Shown: positions 17,693 to 26,583 of the stretch, piece after piece | Layout: each line of letters opens with the position of its first letter | Numbering within the stretch: position 1 is the first letter of the stretch | From: Burkholderia gladioli | Lineage (GTDB): Bacteria; Pseudomonadota; Gammaproteobacteria; Burkholderiales; Burkholderiaceae | Direction: 5' to 3' | DNA: 64,000 bases | Assembly: GCF_000959725.1 (NCBI RefSeq) | Contig: NZ_CP009322.1 | Location: forward strand, 310,001-374,000 | Position numbers and translations under genes: made by a program | Notes under the pieces: generated by a model | What the model was told of the DNA's origin: nothing | Database searches by the model: none | The model's input: the letters and a program-made list of their open reading frames with translations, nothing else

Positions 17693-19572
17693 TGGCATAC
17701 GAATCGAATCCGCTCGTCGAGGTGCGCGGGCTGCGCGTGGTCGGCGGGCGTCCGGGCGGCGAGGAGACGACCATCGTGGATGGCGTCGACTTCGAGATCC
17801 GGCGCGGCGAGGTGCTCGCGCTGATCGGCGAGTCCGGCTCCGGCAAGACCACCATCGCGCTGTCGCTGATGGGCCACGCGCGCGCCGGCTGCCGTATCGC
17901 CGGCGGCTCGGTCAGGCTCGCCGGCACGGACCTGTGCACGCTGTCCGCGTCCGCCCTGGCCGCGTTGCGTGGCCGCAAGGTGGCCTATATCGCGCAAAGC
18001 GCGGCCGCCGCCTTCAATCCGTCGCGCACGATCCTCGACCAGGTGATCGAGAGCGCGCTGATCCACCGGACGATGACCCGGCCGGCCGCCCGGGCGAAGG
18101 CCGTGGAATTGTTCCGCGCGCTCGCCTTGCCGGAGCCGGAGGCGATCGGCAAGCGCTATCCGCACCAGGTGTCGGGCGGCCAGTTGCAGCGTCTGATGGC
18201 CGCGATGGCGCTGATCACCGATCCGGAGCTGGTGATCCTCGACGAGCCGACCACCGCGCTCGACGTGACCACGCAGATCGACGTGCTGCAGGCCTTCAAG
18301 AGCGTGATCGGGCGTTACGGCATGAGCGCGGTGTACGTATCGCACGACCTGGCGGTAGTCGCGCAGATGGCCGACCGGATCGTGGTGCTGAGCGACGGCG
18401 TGATCCGCGAGGCGGGCGATACCGGGCAGATCCTGCACGCGCCGGCGCACCCTTACACGCGCAGCCTGGTCGCCGCGGTCACGCCCGGCGCGGGCGAGCG
18501 CGCCGAGAAGCCGGCGCCCGCCGCGCCGGCGCCGCTGCTCGAGGTGCGCGGCGCGGTGGCCGGTTATGGCGGCCGCGTCGCGAAGGGCAGGCCGGAGAAG
18601 CGGATCCTTCACGAAGTCGACCTGCGCATCGGGCGCGGCCAGACGGTCGGCGTGATCGGCGAGTCGGGGTCCGGAAAGACGACGCTCGCGAAGGTGATCG
18701 CGGGCCTCGTGCCGGCCACCTCCGGCGAGATCCTGCTGGACGGCGAGCCGCTCGCGCTCGACATCGGCAAGCGCACGAAGGAGCAGCACCGTCGGGTGCA
18801 GATCGTGTTCCAGAATGCCGATACCGCGCTGAACCCGGTGCATACCGTCGAGCGCACGCTGGCGCGGCCGCTCGCGTTCTATCACGGCATCAAGGGCGCG
18901 CCCGCGCGGCGGCGCGTGGCGGAACTGCTCGAGCTGGTGCGACTGCCGCACGCGGTGGCCGCGCGGCGCACGGGCGAGCTCTCCGGTGGCCAGAAGCAGC
19001 GCGTGAACCTCGCGCGCGCGCTGGCGGCGCAACCCGACCTGATCCTCTGCGACGAGGTCACCTCGGCGCTCGATACGGTGGTGGGCGCCGCGATCATGGA
19101 GTTGCTGCGCGACCTGCAGGCGAAGCTGGGCGTGTCCTACGTGTTCATCACCCACGACATCGCGAAGGTGCGCGCGATCAGCGACGAGATCGTCGTGCTG
19201 TACGCGGGCCGCCGCGTCGAGACCGGCAGCCGCGAGGCCCTGTGCGCCCCGCCTTACCACCCGTATGCGCACCTGCTGGTGTCGTCCGCGCCGGAGTTGC
19301 GCGCGGGCTGGCTCGACGAGGCGGCCGAGCGTTGCCATCGCCCGCTGGTGTCGATCGGCGACAGCGCGGAGCACGCCGGGCTGTGTCCGTTCCTGGCGCG
19401 CTGCGCGATGCGGGTCGACGGCCTGTGCAATCGCGTGGTGCCGCCGCTGCGCACGCTCGACAGCGGCGCCCGCGTGCTGTGCCATCGCAGCGAGGCCGAT
19501 CTCGCGAGCTTCCAGGTCGAGCCCTCGGTCGAAGCCGTTCCGGCGCGACCGCTTGGCCTGTCGCGCGCGTGA
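17692..19572 (+). CDS. fused dual-domain ABC transporter ATPase (DppD-DppF type)
   Basis: This 626-residue protein carries both nucleotide-binding domains of a peptide-class importer in one chain, as in GsiA. Domain 1 has Walker A GESGSGKTT at 46-54, signature VSGGQLQR and Walker B LVILDEPTTALD. Domain 2, from about residue 280, has GESGSGKTTLAKVIAG, LSGGQKQRVNLARAL and LILCDEVTSALD; the Asp-Glu-Val replaces the usual Asp-Glu-Pro. The C-terminus carries the cysteine-bearing oligopeptide-transporter tail (LCPFLARCAM ... LCNRVV). It overlaps the permease stop by one base and ends the operon; the oxidase unit has its own control box. Confidence 0.94.
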   Translation: MAYESNPLVEVRGLRVVGGRPGGEETTIVDGVDFEIRRGEVLALIGESGSGKTTIALSLMGHARAGCRIAGGSVRLAGTDLCTLSASALAALRGRKVAYIAQSAAAAFNPSRTILDQVIESALIHRTMTRPAARAKAVELFRALALPEPEAIGKRYPHQVSGGQLQRLMAAMALITDPELVILDEPTTALDVTTQIDVLQAFKSVIGRYGMSAVYVSHDLAVVAQMADRIVVLSDGVIREAGDTGQILHAPAHPYTRSLVAAVTPGAGERAEKPAPAAPAPLLEVRGAVAGYGGRVAKGRPEKRILHEVDLRIGRGQTVGVIGESGSGKTTLAKVIAGLVPATSGEILLDGEPLALDIGKRTKEQHRRVQIVFQNADTALNPVHTVERTLARPLAFYHGIKGAPARRRVAELLELVRLPHAVAARRTGELSGGQKQRVNLARALAAQPDLILCDEVTSALDTVVGAAIMELLRDLQAKLGVSYVFITHDIAKVRAISDEIVVLYAGRRVETGSREALCAPPYHPYAHLLVSSAPELRAGWLDEAAERCHRPLVSIGDSAEHAGLCPFLARCAMRVDGLCNRVVPPLRTLDSGARVLCHRSEADLASFQVEPSVEAVPARPLGLSRA

Positions 19573-19654
19573 GCCTCGCGGTGCCTGGCGTTGCGCATGA
19601 CGTGCCGCCGAGCTGGGCAAAAACAGTGGATTGCACCTGCATCCCGCGCGAATA

Positions 19655-19688
19655 CGCGACAACCGCGCTTTTTGCCGATGATTAAATG
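19655..19688 (+). promoter_or_regulatory. shared box B upstream of the FAD oxidase gene
   Basis: This is the second copy of the element at 13938-13970: CGCGACAACC, eleven bases, CGATG, one base, TTAAATG. It ends 54 bp before the oxidase start and lies in the 170-bp gap after the ATPase gene. Conservation outside coding sequence suggests binding by a common regulator. Confidence 0.55.
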
Positions 19689-19742
19689 TTTGTCGAGGGA
19701 CGATCGTCGATCGTCGACGCTGCACTGTTCGAGAAGGATCCG

Positions 19743-21020
19743 ATGAAATTCGAATCGTACTGGCTGGATACGCGCCCCGAGTTTCGAGACGGTTGCGAGG
19801 GGCCCGTCGAAGGGCGCGCCGAGGTCGCCGTGATCGGCGGCGGCTTCACCGGCTTGTCGGCGGCGCTCGCGCTGGCCAGGCGCGGCGTCTCGGTGGTCGT
19901 GCTCGAGGCCGCGCAGGTGGCGGGCGAGGCGTCCGGACGCAATGGCGGGCAGTGCAACACCGGCGTGGCGCAGGATTACGCATCGCTCGTCGCACGCATC
20001 GGTGCCGAGCCCGCCAGGCAGTTCTATCGCGCATACGAAAGCGCCGTGAAGAGCGTCGAGACGATCGTGACCGAGCACGCGATCGACTGCGATTTCCGGC
20101 GCGCGGGCAAGCTGAAGCTGGCCGCCAAGCCGGGCCATTTCGCGGCGCTCGCCGCCAGCTTCGACGCGCTGCGCCGCGACGTCGATCCGGACATCGAGCT
20201 GATCGAGCCCGGACGCATTCGCGACGAGATCGCCTCCGACGGCTTTCATGGCGGGCTGCTGCAGCACAAGGGCGTACAGATGCACATGGGCAAGTTCGGC
20301 GTCGGCCTCGCGCGGGCGGCCGCGCACGCGGGCGCGCGCATCCATGAGCAGGCCGCCGTCACGCGGCTCGAACGGCTCGGCGGCGAGCGCCACGTCATCA
20401 CCAGCACGCGCGGCACGCTGGTGGCCGAGCGCGTGCTGATCGCGACCGGCGCCTCGCAGCATGGCCCGTTCGGCTGGTTCAGGCGCCGCATCGCGCCGGT
20501 CGGCAGCTTCATCGTCGTGACCGAGCCGCTTCCGGAAAAGCAACTGCGGCGCTTGTTCCCGCATCGTCGGGCGTACGTGACATCGCGCCAGATCGGCAAC
20601 TACTTTCGCGTGACGCCCGACGACCGGCTGCTGTTCGGCGGCCGCGCGCGCTTCGCGATGTCGAGCCCGCGCTCCGACGCGAAAAGCGGCGCGGTGCTGC
20701 GTGCCGGCATGGCCGAATACTTTCCCGAGCTGGCCGGGGTGCGGCTCGATTACTGCTGGGGCGGGCTGGTCGACATCACCGCCGACCGCCTGCCGCGCGC
20801 GGGCCAGCACGATGGACTCCATTACTCGATGGGCTATAGCGGCCACGGTGTGCAGATGTCGGTGCACATGGGCCAGGTGATGGCCGACGTGCTGTATGGG
20901 GCGACCGCGTCGAATCCGTGGCGCGAGCTCGACTGGCCGGCGATGCCGGGCCATTTCGGGCATGCGTGGTTCCTGCCGCTCGTCGGTGCGTATTACCGCA
21001 TGCAGGATTGGCTGCATTGA
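19743..21020 (+). CDS. FAD-dependent amine oxidase (PuuB/DadA-like), copy 1
   Basis: This encodes a 425-residue flavoprotein oxidoreductase. The dinucleotide-binding motif is VAVIGGGFTGLSAALALARRG near residues 29-48, followed by GEASGRNGGQCNTGVAQDYASL. The C-terminal FAD contact is SMGYSGHGVQMSVHMG. The motif order fits gamma-glutamylputrescine oxidase and related enzymes that oxidise a secondary amine to aldehyde plus amine. ATG at 19743 follows AAGGA (19734-19738). A paralogue of identical length is at 23757. It has a dedicated control box and is followed by the AraC gene. Substrate is inferred only. Confidence 0.88.
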   Translation: MKFESYWLDTRPEFRDGCEGPVEGRAEVAVIGGGFTGLSAALALARRGVSVVVLEAAQVAGEASGRNGGQCNTGVAQDYASLVARIGAEPARQFYRAYESAVKSVETIVTEHAIDCDFRRAGKLKLAAKPGHFAALAASFDALRRDVDPDIELIEPGRIRDEIASDGFHGGLLQHKGVQMHMGKFGVGLARAAAHAGARIHEQAAVTRLERLGGERHVITSTRGTLVAERVLIATGASQHGPFGWFRRRIAPVGSFIVVTEPLPEKQLRRLFPHRRAYVTSRQIGNYFRVTPDDRLLFGGRARFAMSSPRSDAKSGAVLRAGMAEYFPELAGVRLDYCWGGLVDITADRLPRAGQHDGLHYSMGYSGHGVQMSVHMGQVMADVLYGATASNPWRELDWPAMPGHFGHAWFLPLVGAYYRMQDWLH

Positions 21021-21043
21021 AGCGCGCTCCGGGAGGATTCGAC

Positions 21044-21490
21044 ATGACAGCACGATTGGTTCGCCTGCCCGTGGCAGCCGCGCCGTGCGTGGCACGCTCC
21101 GTGTCGTCGGCGATCGACGACGTGCTGCGCACCATCGACGCCTCGTTCGCGCAGCCGCTGAGCCTCGACATGCTCGCGGCCGTGGCCGGATTGAGCGTGT
21201 CGCGTTTCACCGCGCGTTTTCGCAATGAAGTCGGCTTGTCGCCGCATCGCTATCTGTGCCTGGTGCGGGTGCGGCGGGCGCAGGATCTGTTGTGCGACGG
21301 GCTCGCTCCGTCGCTGGTCGCGACCGAGGTCGGCTTTTTCGATCAAAGCCATCTGTGCCGGCACTTTCGGCGCGTGCTCGGCGTCACGCCGCGCGATTTC
21401 GTGATCGGGCGTCCCGGCGGCGTTTCCGCACGACGGCCGTCGATGCGCACGCGAGCCGAATGCCGCGATGCGTCCCGCCATGCCGCCTAG
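21044..21490 (+). CDS. short AraC-family regulator (DNA-binding domain only)
   Basis: This encodes a 148-residue protein made almost entirely of the two AraC helix-turn-helix motifs: LSLDMLAAVAGLSVSRFTAR, then VRVRRAQDLLCDGLAPSLVA and DQSHLCRHFRRVLGVTPRDF. No ligand-binding N-terminal domain is present, so it may act without an effector or with a partner such as the bicupin that follows. GGAGG lies 7 nt before the ATG. It starts 23 bp after oxidase copy 1, so the two are probably co-transcribed. It is the most likely local regulator of the two shared boxes, together with the Lrp protein. Confidence 0.88.
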   Translation: MTARLVRLPVAAAPCVARSVSSAIDDVLRTIDASFAQPLSLDMLAAVAGLSVSRFTARFRNEVGLSPHRYLCLVRVRRAQDLLCDGLAPSLVATEVGFFDQSHLCRHFRRVLGVTPRDFVIGRPGGVSARRPSMRTRAECRDASRHAA

Positions 21491-21610
21491 CCGCTCGCGG
21501 TTCGCGCCGAGGCTTTTCGCGCAGGGCGGCCGCGCGGCCTCCGTTACCGTCATTCCGGCTCCGACGCCGGCATGTCTTCCACCATCTTCGCGCGACGCGC
21601 AGGAGCAAGC

Positions 21611-22345
21611 ATGACCGCAGCCTTGGTGTTGCACCGTGCCGACGGCACGCCTTTCCCGACCGTCTTTCGCAGGCAGGCATGCGGCGAGGCGGATCCTTTC
21701 GCACCCTATCGCGAGTTCGCGTGGCAGGGACCGGACGCGATGGCCGTGGGTCGCATCGACTTCACGGGCGCCCTCGATATCCCGAGCTTTCCCCATATCG
21801 AGACCATCGTGGTCGTCGACGGCGTGCTGACGATCGATGTGGACGGCGCCGAGCCATGCGTGATCGGGCCGCGCGAGGGCGTCGTCATCGGCGCCGGCAC
21901 GGCCTTGCGCGTCAGCGCGCCCGCTGCGGTGCGCCTGCTGTTTTGCTCGGCGGGGTGCGCGCGCCCGACCAAGCGCGGGGTGTTCCGGCTGCGGGCCGAT
22001 GCCGACTTCAAGCCATCCGGCTCGCTGCCGCCGGAGGTGCTGCTCGGCCCGGCGCCGCAATGCCGGAGCGACAACGTGTTCGTCGAGGACGGCGCCGGCT
22101 GCTGCGCGGGCACCTGGGATTCGACGCCCTATCACCGGATCGTCCGCCCGCATCGTGTCAACGAGTTCATGCAACTGCTGTCCGGCGGCGTGCGTTTCGC
22201 CGCGCCCGACGGCAGCGTGCTGTCGCTCGGCGCCGGCGATGCGCTGTTCGTGCCGCGCGGCGCGTCGATCGGGTGGGAAAGCAGCGAGCGCGTGGCGAAA
22301 TTCTTCGTCGTGCAGAACCTTGACGTATCGAACGAACGAGACTGA
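21611..22345 (+). CDS. bicupin protein (cupin_3/DUF861 type)
   Basis: This 244-residue protein has two cupin halves. The first (about residues 45-110) contains IPSFPHIETIVVVDGVLTIDVDG and IGPREGVVIGAG. The second (about 165-235) contains TPYHRIVRPHRVNEFMQLLSG and LGAGDALFVPRGASIGW. AGGAG precedes the ATG by 5 nt. It lies between the AraC gene and a DadA-like gene that starts 2 bp after its stop. In related amine-catabolic clusters such cupins are thought to be small-molecule binding or isomerising accessories (family knowledge, uncertain). Confidence 0.8.
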   Translation: MTAALVLHRADGTPFPTVFRRQACGEADPFAPYREFAWQGPDAMAVGRIDFTGALDIPSFPHIETIVVVDGVLTIDVDGAEPCVIGPREGVVIGAGTALRVSAPAAVRLLFCSAGCARPTKRGVFRLRADADFKPSGSLPPEVLLGPAPQCRSDNVFVEDGAGCCAGTWDSTPYHRIVRPHRVNEFMQLLSGGVRFAAPDGSVLSLGAGDALFVPRGASIGWESSERVAKFFVVQNLDVSNERD

Positions 22346-22347
22346 AC

Positions 22348-23673
22348 ATGTCCCCTCCGCTGCGCCAACTGGAAACCTCGTCGGTACTGCCGGCCACCGC
22401 GGATGTCGTCGTGATCGGCGGCGGCATCATCGGCGCGTTCACCGCCTACTACCTGGCACGGCGCGGCGTGTCGGTGGCCCTGGTCGAAAAGGGGCGCATC
22501 GGCGCCGAGCAGTCCAGCCGCAACTGGGGCTGGTGCCGCCAGCAGAACCGCGATGCGCGCGAATTGCCGATGGCGAGCAAGAGCCTCGATCTCTGGGAGC
22601 GATTCGCCCTCGAATCGGGAGAGGACCCGGGCTTTCATCGCTGCGGGCTGCTGTACCTGAGCAACGACGAGGCCGAGCTCGCCCGCTGGTCCAGCTGGGG
22701 CGAGTTCGCGAAGACTGCCGGCGTGACCACCTACATGCTCGACAGCCGGCAGGCCGGCGAGCGCGGGCGCGCGACCGGGCGGCAATGGAAGGGCGGGGTG
22801 TTCTCGCCGAGCGACGGCACCGCCGATCCGGCGAAGGCGGCGCCCGCCGCGGCCGCCGCCGCCATGAAGCTGGGCGGCAGCATCCATCAGCGGTGCGCCG
22901 CGCGCGGCATCGAGTTCGAGGGCGGGCGGGTCAGCGGCGTCGTCACGGAAGCCGGCGTCATCAAGACCCGTACCGCCGTGCTCGCCGGCGGGGCTTGGGC
23001 TTCCTCGTTCTGCCGCCAGCTCGGTATCCGTTTTCCGCAGGCCTCGGTCCGTCAGTCGATCCTCAGCGTTTCGCCGGTGGCGCATCGCTTGCCGGACGCC
23101 CTGTACACCTCCGGCGTGTCCGTGACGCGTCGCGGCGACGGGCGGTATGCCTTGGCCATCAGCGGCCGCGCACGGGTGGACCTGACACCGCAGTTCCTGC
23201 GCTTCGCGCCGCAATTCCTGCCGATGTTCGCCAAGCGCTGGCGCAATCTCCTGCCGGGCGGGCTCGAGGGCGTGCGCGGCGGCCACGAGACCTTGACGCG
23301 CTGGCGGCTCGATGCGCCGACCCCGATGGAGCGGGTGCGCATTCTCGATCCGAAGCCCGACCGGCCGACCGTGGACGAAACCTATCGGCGCGCGGTCGAG
23401 TTGCTGCCCGAGTTGCGCGAATCGACCATCACGCACGCCTGGGCCGGCTTCGTCGACAGCACGCCCGACGGCGTGCCGGGAATCGGCGAGGTGCCGGGCA
23501 TGCCGGGCTTGATTCTCGCCGCCGGCTTTTCCGGGCACGGCTTCGGCATTGGTCCGGGCGCGGGGCACTTGATCGCGGATCTCGCCACCGGCGTGGCGCC
23601 GATCGTGGACCCCGTCCCGTATCGTCCCGCCCGCTTCAACGATGCCAGCCGGAGCAAGGTGGCGGATTTCTGA
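22348..23673 (+). CDS. FAD-dependent oxidoreductase (D-amino acid dehydrogenase-like)
   Basis: This 441-residue DadA-type flavoprotein is distinct from the two 425-residue paralogues around it. The FAD motif is VVVIGGGIIGAFTAYYLARRG, then VEKGRIGAEQSSRNWGWCRQQ. The SSRNWG variant is typical of this oxidase subgroup. The C-terminal contact is AGFSGHGFGIGPGAGHLIAD. It begins 2 bp after the bicupin stop. It probably oxidises a second intermediate of the same pathway. Confidence 0.87.
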   Translation: MSPPLRQLETSSVLPATADVVVIGGGIIGAFTAYYLARRGVSVALVEKGRIGAEQSSRNWGWCRQQNRDARELPMASKSLDLWERFALESGEDPGFHRCGLLYLSNDEAELARWSSWGEFAKTAGVTTYMLDSRQAGERGRATGRQWKGGVFSPSDGTADPAKAAPAAAAAAMKLGGSIHQRCAARGIEFEGGRVSGVVTEAGVIKTRTAVLAGGAWASSFCRQLGIRFPQASVRQSILSVSPVAHRLPDALYTSGVSVTRRGDGRYALAISGRARVDLTPQFLRFAPQFLPMFAKRWRNLLPGGLEGVRGGHETLTRWRLDAPTPMERVRILDPKPDRPTVDETYRRAVELLPELRESTITHAWAGFVDSTPDGVPGIGEVPGMPGLILAAGFSGHGFGIGPGAGHLIADLATGVAPIVDPVPYRPARFNDASRSKVADF

Positions 23674-23756
23674 TTCGAGGCAATCGGGTGAACCAGGATC
23701 GCGCCGCGCCCGAATACGGGACGGCTGGCTTCCCGGTACGCCAATCGAGGAGTGTG

Positions 23757-25034
23757 ATGCGTTTCAGTTCCTACTGGCTCGACACCTGCGAGCCATTCGC
23801 CGGCCGCTCCCGGGAGTTGCCCGGTGGAAGTTGCGACGTGCTGGTGGTGGGCGCGGGCATTACCGGATCGGCGGCCGCATTGGCGCTGGCCAGGAAAGGC
23901 GCGAGCGTGGTCGTCTGCGAGGCGGGCACGGTGGGTCAGGCGGCATCCGGGCGCAACGGCGGCATGTGCAACAACGGGTTCGCGCAGGATTACGCCTCCC
24001 TGTCGAGGCGCCTGGGGACGGAATTGGCCAACCGCCTCTATCTCGCGTTCGACGCGGGCGTGGACATGGTGGAACGGCTGATCCGCGAGGAATCGATCGA
24101 CTGCGATTTCGCGCGCTTCGGCAAGCTCAAGCTCGCCGCCAAGCCCGAGCACTACGACAGGCTGGTGCGCAGCCAGGCCTTGCTGGCCGCCGGCGTGGAT
24201 CCCGATACGCGCGTGGTGTCGAAGGCGGAACTGCGTGACGAGATCGGCTCGGACCGTTATCACGGCGGCTTGCTTCTGAGCAAGAGCGCGGGCATGCACG
24301 TGGGCCGCTACGTGCGCGGCCTGGCGAATGCCGCGCAGGCGCGCGGTGCGCATGTCCTCGAACACACGCCGGTTCTCGGCCTGGCGCGGCAAGCGGGCGG
24401 GGCCTACGTGGCGCGCACGCCGCTCGGCGCGATCCGCGCTCGCCAGGTGCTGCTCGCCAGCGGCATTTCGCAGATCGGGCCGTTTGGCTGGATCCGGCGC
24501 AGGATCGTGCCGGTCGGCGCCTTCATCATCGTCACGGAACCCTTGCCGCGTGCCGTGCTCGATCGACTGCTGCCGACCCGCCGGATGGTCACCGACACCC
24601 GGAATTTCGTCAATTTCTTTCGCGAGACGCCCGACGGGCGGCTGCTGTTCGGGGGCCGTGCGCGATTTGCCGCGTCCGATCCGCGATCGGATGAAAAGAG
24701 CGGACGGATTCTGCAAAGGCAGATGGTCGCCGTGTTCCCCGAGCTGGCCACGGCGCGCATCGATTATTGCTGGGGCGGCATGGTCGACATGACGGCCAAC
24801 CGGCTGCCGCGCGCGGGCGAGCGCGACGGCATGTATTACTCGATGGGCTACAGCGGCCACGGAACGCACATGGCCACCCTGATGGGCACCTTGATGGCGG
24901 AGATCATGGACGGGCGCGCCGATCTGAATCCATGGAGCAGTTTCGATTGGCCGGCGATTCCCGGCCATTTCGGCAAACCATGGTTCCTGCCGATGGTCGG
25001 CGCATGGTATCGAATCAAGGACTTCCTGCAATGA
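23757..25034 (+). CDS. FAD-dependent amine oxidase (PuuB/DadA-like), copy 2
   Basis: This encodes 425 residues, the same length as copy 1 at 19743, and is colinear with it throughout (MRFSSYWLDTCEPF versus MKFESYWLDTRPEF; SGRNGGMCNNGFAQDYASL; SMGYSGHGTHMATLMG). The FAD motif is VLVVGAGITGSAAALALARKG. GAGGAG at about 23747-23752 precedes the ATG. The stop overlaps the aldehyde dehydrogenase start (ATGA), tying oxidase and aldehyde dehydrogenase translation together. This supports a product that is an aldehyde. The two copies may act on different chain lengths or stereoisomers. Confidence 0.88.
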   Translation: MRFSSYWLDTCEPFAGRSRELPGGSCDVLVVGAGITGSAAALALARKGASVVVCEAGTVGQAASGRNGGMCNNGFAQDYASLSRRLGTELANRLYLAFDAGVDMVERLIREESIDCDFARFGKLKLAAKPEHYDRLVRSQALLAAGVDPDTRVVSKAELRDEIGSDRYHGGLLLSKSAGMHVGRYVRGLANAAQARGAHVLEHTPVLGLARQAGGAYVARTPLGAIRARQVLLASGISQIGPFGWIRRRIVPVGAFIIVTEPLPRAVLDRLLPTRRMVTDTRNFVNFFRETPDGRLLFGGRARFAASDPRSDEKSGRILQRQMVAVFPELATARIDYCWGGMVDMTANRLPRAGERDGMYYSMGYSGHGTHMATLMGTLMAEIMDGRADLNPWSSFDWPAIPGHFGKPWFLPMVGAWYRIKDFLQ

Positions 25035-26500
25035 ATGCACGTGTCGATTCAACGATTTCCCGCCTGGCGCAGGCGGGAAGACTGGACGGCTTCTTCGTCG
25101 GCGGCGACTGGGTGAGGCCCGAGGGCGGCGCACGGGCCGAACTGGTCTGCCCGTCCACCGAGGACAGGCTGTGCGAGATCCCGCTCGGTAGCGCCCGCGA
25201 CGCCGAGCGCGCCGTGCAGGCCGCGCGGGACGCGTTCGAGGGCTGGGCCGCCACCTCGCCCGCGCAGCGCGCCGCGCTGCTCGGGCGCATGCATGCCTTG
25301 ATGCTGGCGCGCGCCGAGCAGTTCGCGATGGCGCTCACGATGGAAATGGGCGCGCCGATCGGCTATGCGCGCGGTGCCCATGTGCCGCTCGCGGCGGAAC
25401 ATATCCGCGTCGCACGCGACAACCTGGCGGACTACCCCTTCATCAGGCGGCGCGGAACGACCGCGATCGCGCGCGAGCCGATCGGCGTGTGCGCGCTGAT
25501 CACGCCGTGGAACTGGCCGATCTACCAAATCACGGCCAAGGTCGCGCCGGCGCTGGCTGCAGGCTGCACGGTCGTGCTCAAGCCCAGCGAGCTGTCGCCT
25601 CTCAGCGCGATATTGTTCGCGGAACTGGTCGCGGATGCCGGCGTGCCGGCGGGGGTGTTCAACCTGGTCAGCGGCAGCGGCGAACAGGTGGGGGCCGCGC
25701 TGTCCTGTCACCCGGAGGTCGACATGGTGTCGATCACCGGCTCGACCCGGGCGGGCGTGCTGGTCGCGCAGGCGGCCGCGCCAACCGTCAAGCGCGTCGC
25801 GCAGGAGCTGGGCGGCAAGTCGCCGAACCTGGTGTTGCCGGATGCGGACCTGCAGCGGGCGATCGCGCCCGGCGTGGCCGCCGCGTTTCGCAACATGGGG
25901 CAATCATGCAGCGCGCCGACCCGCATGATCGTGCCGCGCGGCGTGCTCGGCCAGGTCGAGGCACTGGCCGAGCGGGCAATGCAGGACATGGTCGTCGGCG
26001 ATCCGTTCGAGGCGGCCACCACGCACGGGCCGCTGGCCAATCGCGCCCAGTTCGAGCGGGTCGCGCGAATGATCGAGGCGGGCCTGGACGACGGGGCGAA
26101 GCTCGTCGCCGGCGGCCCCGGACGGCCCGCCGGATACGACCGCGGCTTCTACGCGCGGCCGACGATCTTTTCCGAGGTGCGCACGGACATGACGATCGCG
26201 CAGCAGGAAATCTTCGGCCCGGTTCTCGCGATCCTGCCTTACGACAGCGTCGACGAGGCGGTCGCCATCGCGAACGATACGGTCTACGGGCTCGGCGCCC
26301 ATGTGCAGGGCACCGACCGGGAGCGCGTGCGCGAGGTGGCCGCCCGGATCCGGGCGGGACAGGTGCATCTGAACTATCCGGCATGGGACCCGCAGGCGCC
26401 GTTCGGCGGCTACAAGCAGTCCGGCAATGGGCGCGAGTACGGTATCGAGGGCATGGAGGAGTACATGGAGATCAAGTCGATCGTCGGTTTCTACGACTGA
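25031..26500 (+). CDS. NAD(P)-dependent aldehyde dehydrogenase
   Basis: This 489-residue ALDH-superfamily enzyme oxidises an aldehyde to an acid. The cofactor segment is ITPWNWPIYQITAKVAPALA. Catalytic Glu lies in [14 protein letters not shown] and nucleophilic Cys in NMGQSCSAPTRM. The C-terminal motif is [20 protein letters not shown]. The ATG overlaps the stop of oxidase copy 2. In puu/pau-type amine catabolism the same pairing converts a gamma-glutamyl-aminoaldehyde to the acid, after which an amidohydrolase releases the free amino acid. The M20 gene downstream fits that last role. Confidence 0.93.
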   Translation: MNARVDSTISRLAQAGRLDGFFVGGDWVRPEGGARAELVCPSTEDRLCEIPLGSARDAERAVQAARDAFEGWAATSPAQRAALLGRMHALMLARAEQFAMALTMEMGAPIGYARGAHVPLAAEHIRVARDNLADYPFIRRRGTTAIAREPIGVCALITPWNWPIYQITAKVAPALAAGCTVVLKPSELSPLSAILFAELVADAGVPAGVFNLVSGSGEQVGAALSCHPEVDMVSITGSTRAGVLVAQAAAPTVKRVAQELGGKSPNLVLPDADLQRAIAPGVAAAFRNMGQSCSAPTRMIVPRGVLGQVEALAERAMQDMVVGDPFEAATTHGPLANRAQFERVARMIEAGLDDGAKLVAGGPGRPAGYDRGFYARPTIFSEVRTDMTIAQQEIFGPVLAILPYDSVDEAVAIANDTVYGLGAHVQGTDRERVREVAARIRAGQVHLNYPAWDPQAPFGGYKQSGNGREYGIEGMEEYMEIKSIVGFYD

Positions 26501-26583
26501 TTCTTTACGACTGATGCGTGCGCCGCGCGCCGATCGGACCGCGGCTGAGAGTAAAAGCGTCCCACCTTTCGAAGGTACCGAAA

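Noticed and set aside
19743..25034. Oxidase copies as a tandem duplication with flanking repeats
   Set aside because: The two 425-residue genes are colinear but clearly diverged, and no flanking direct repeats were seen; an old duplication is enough.
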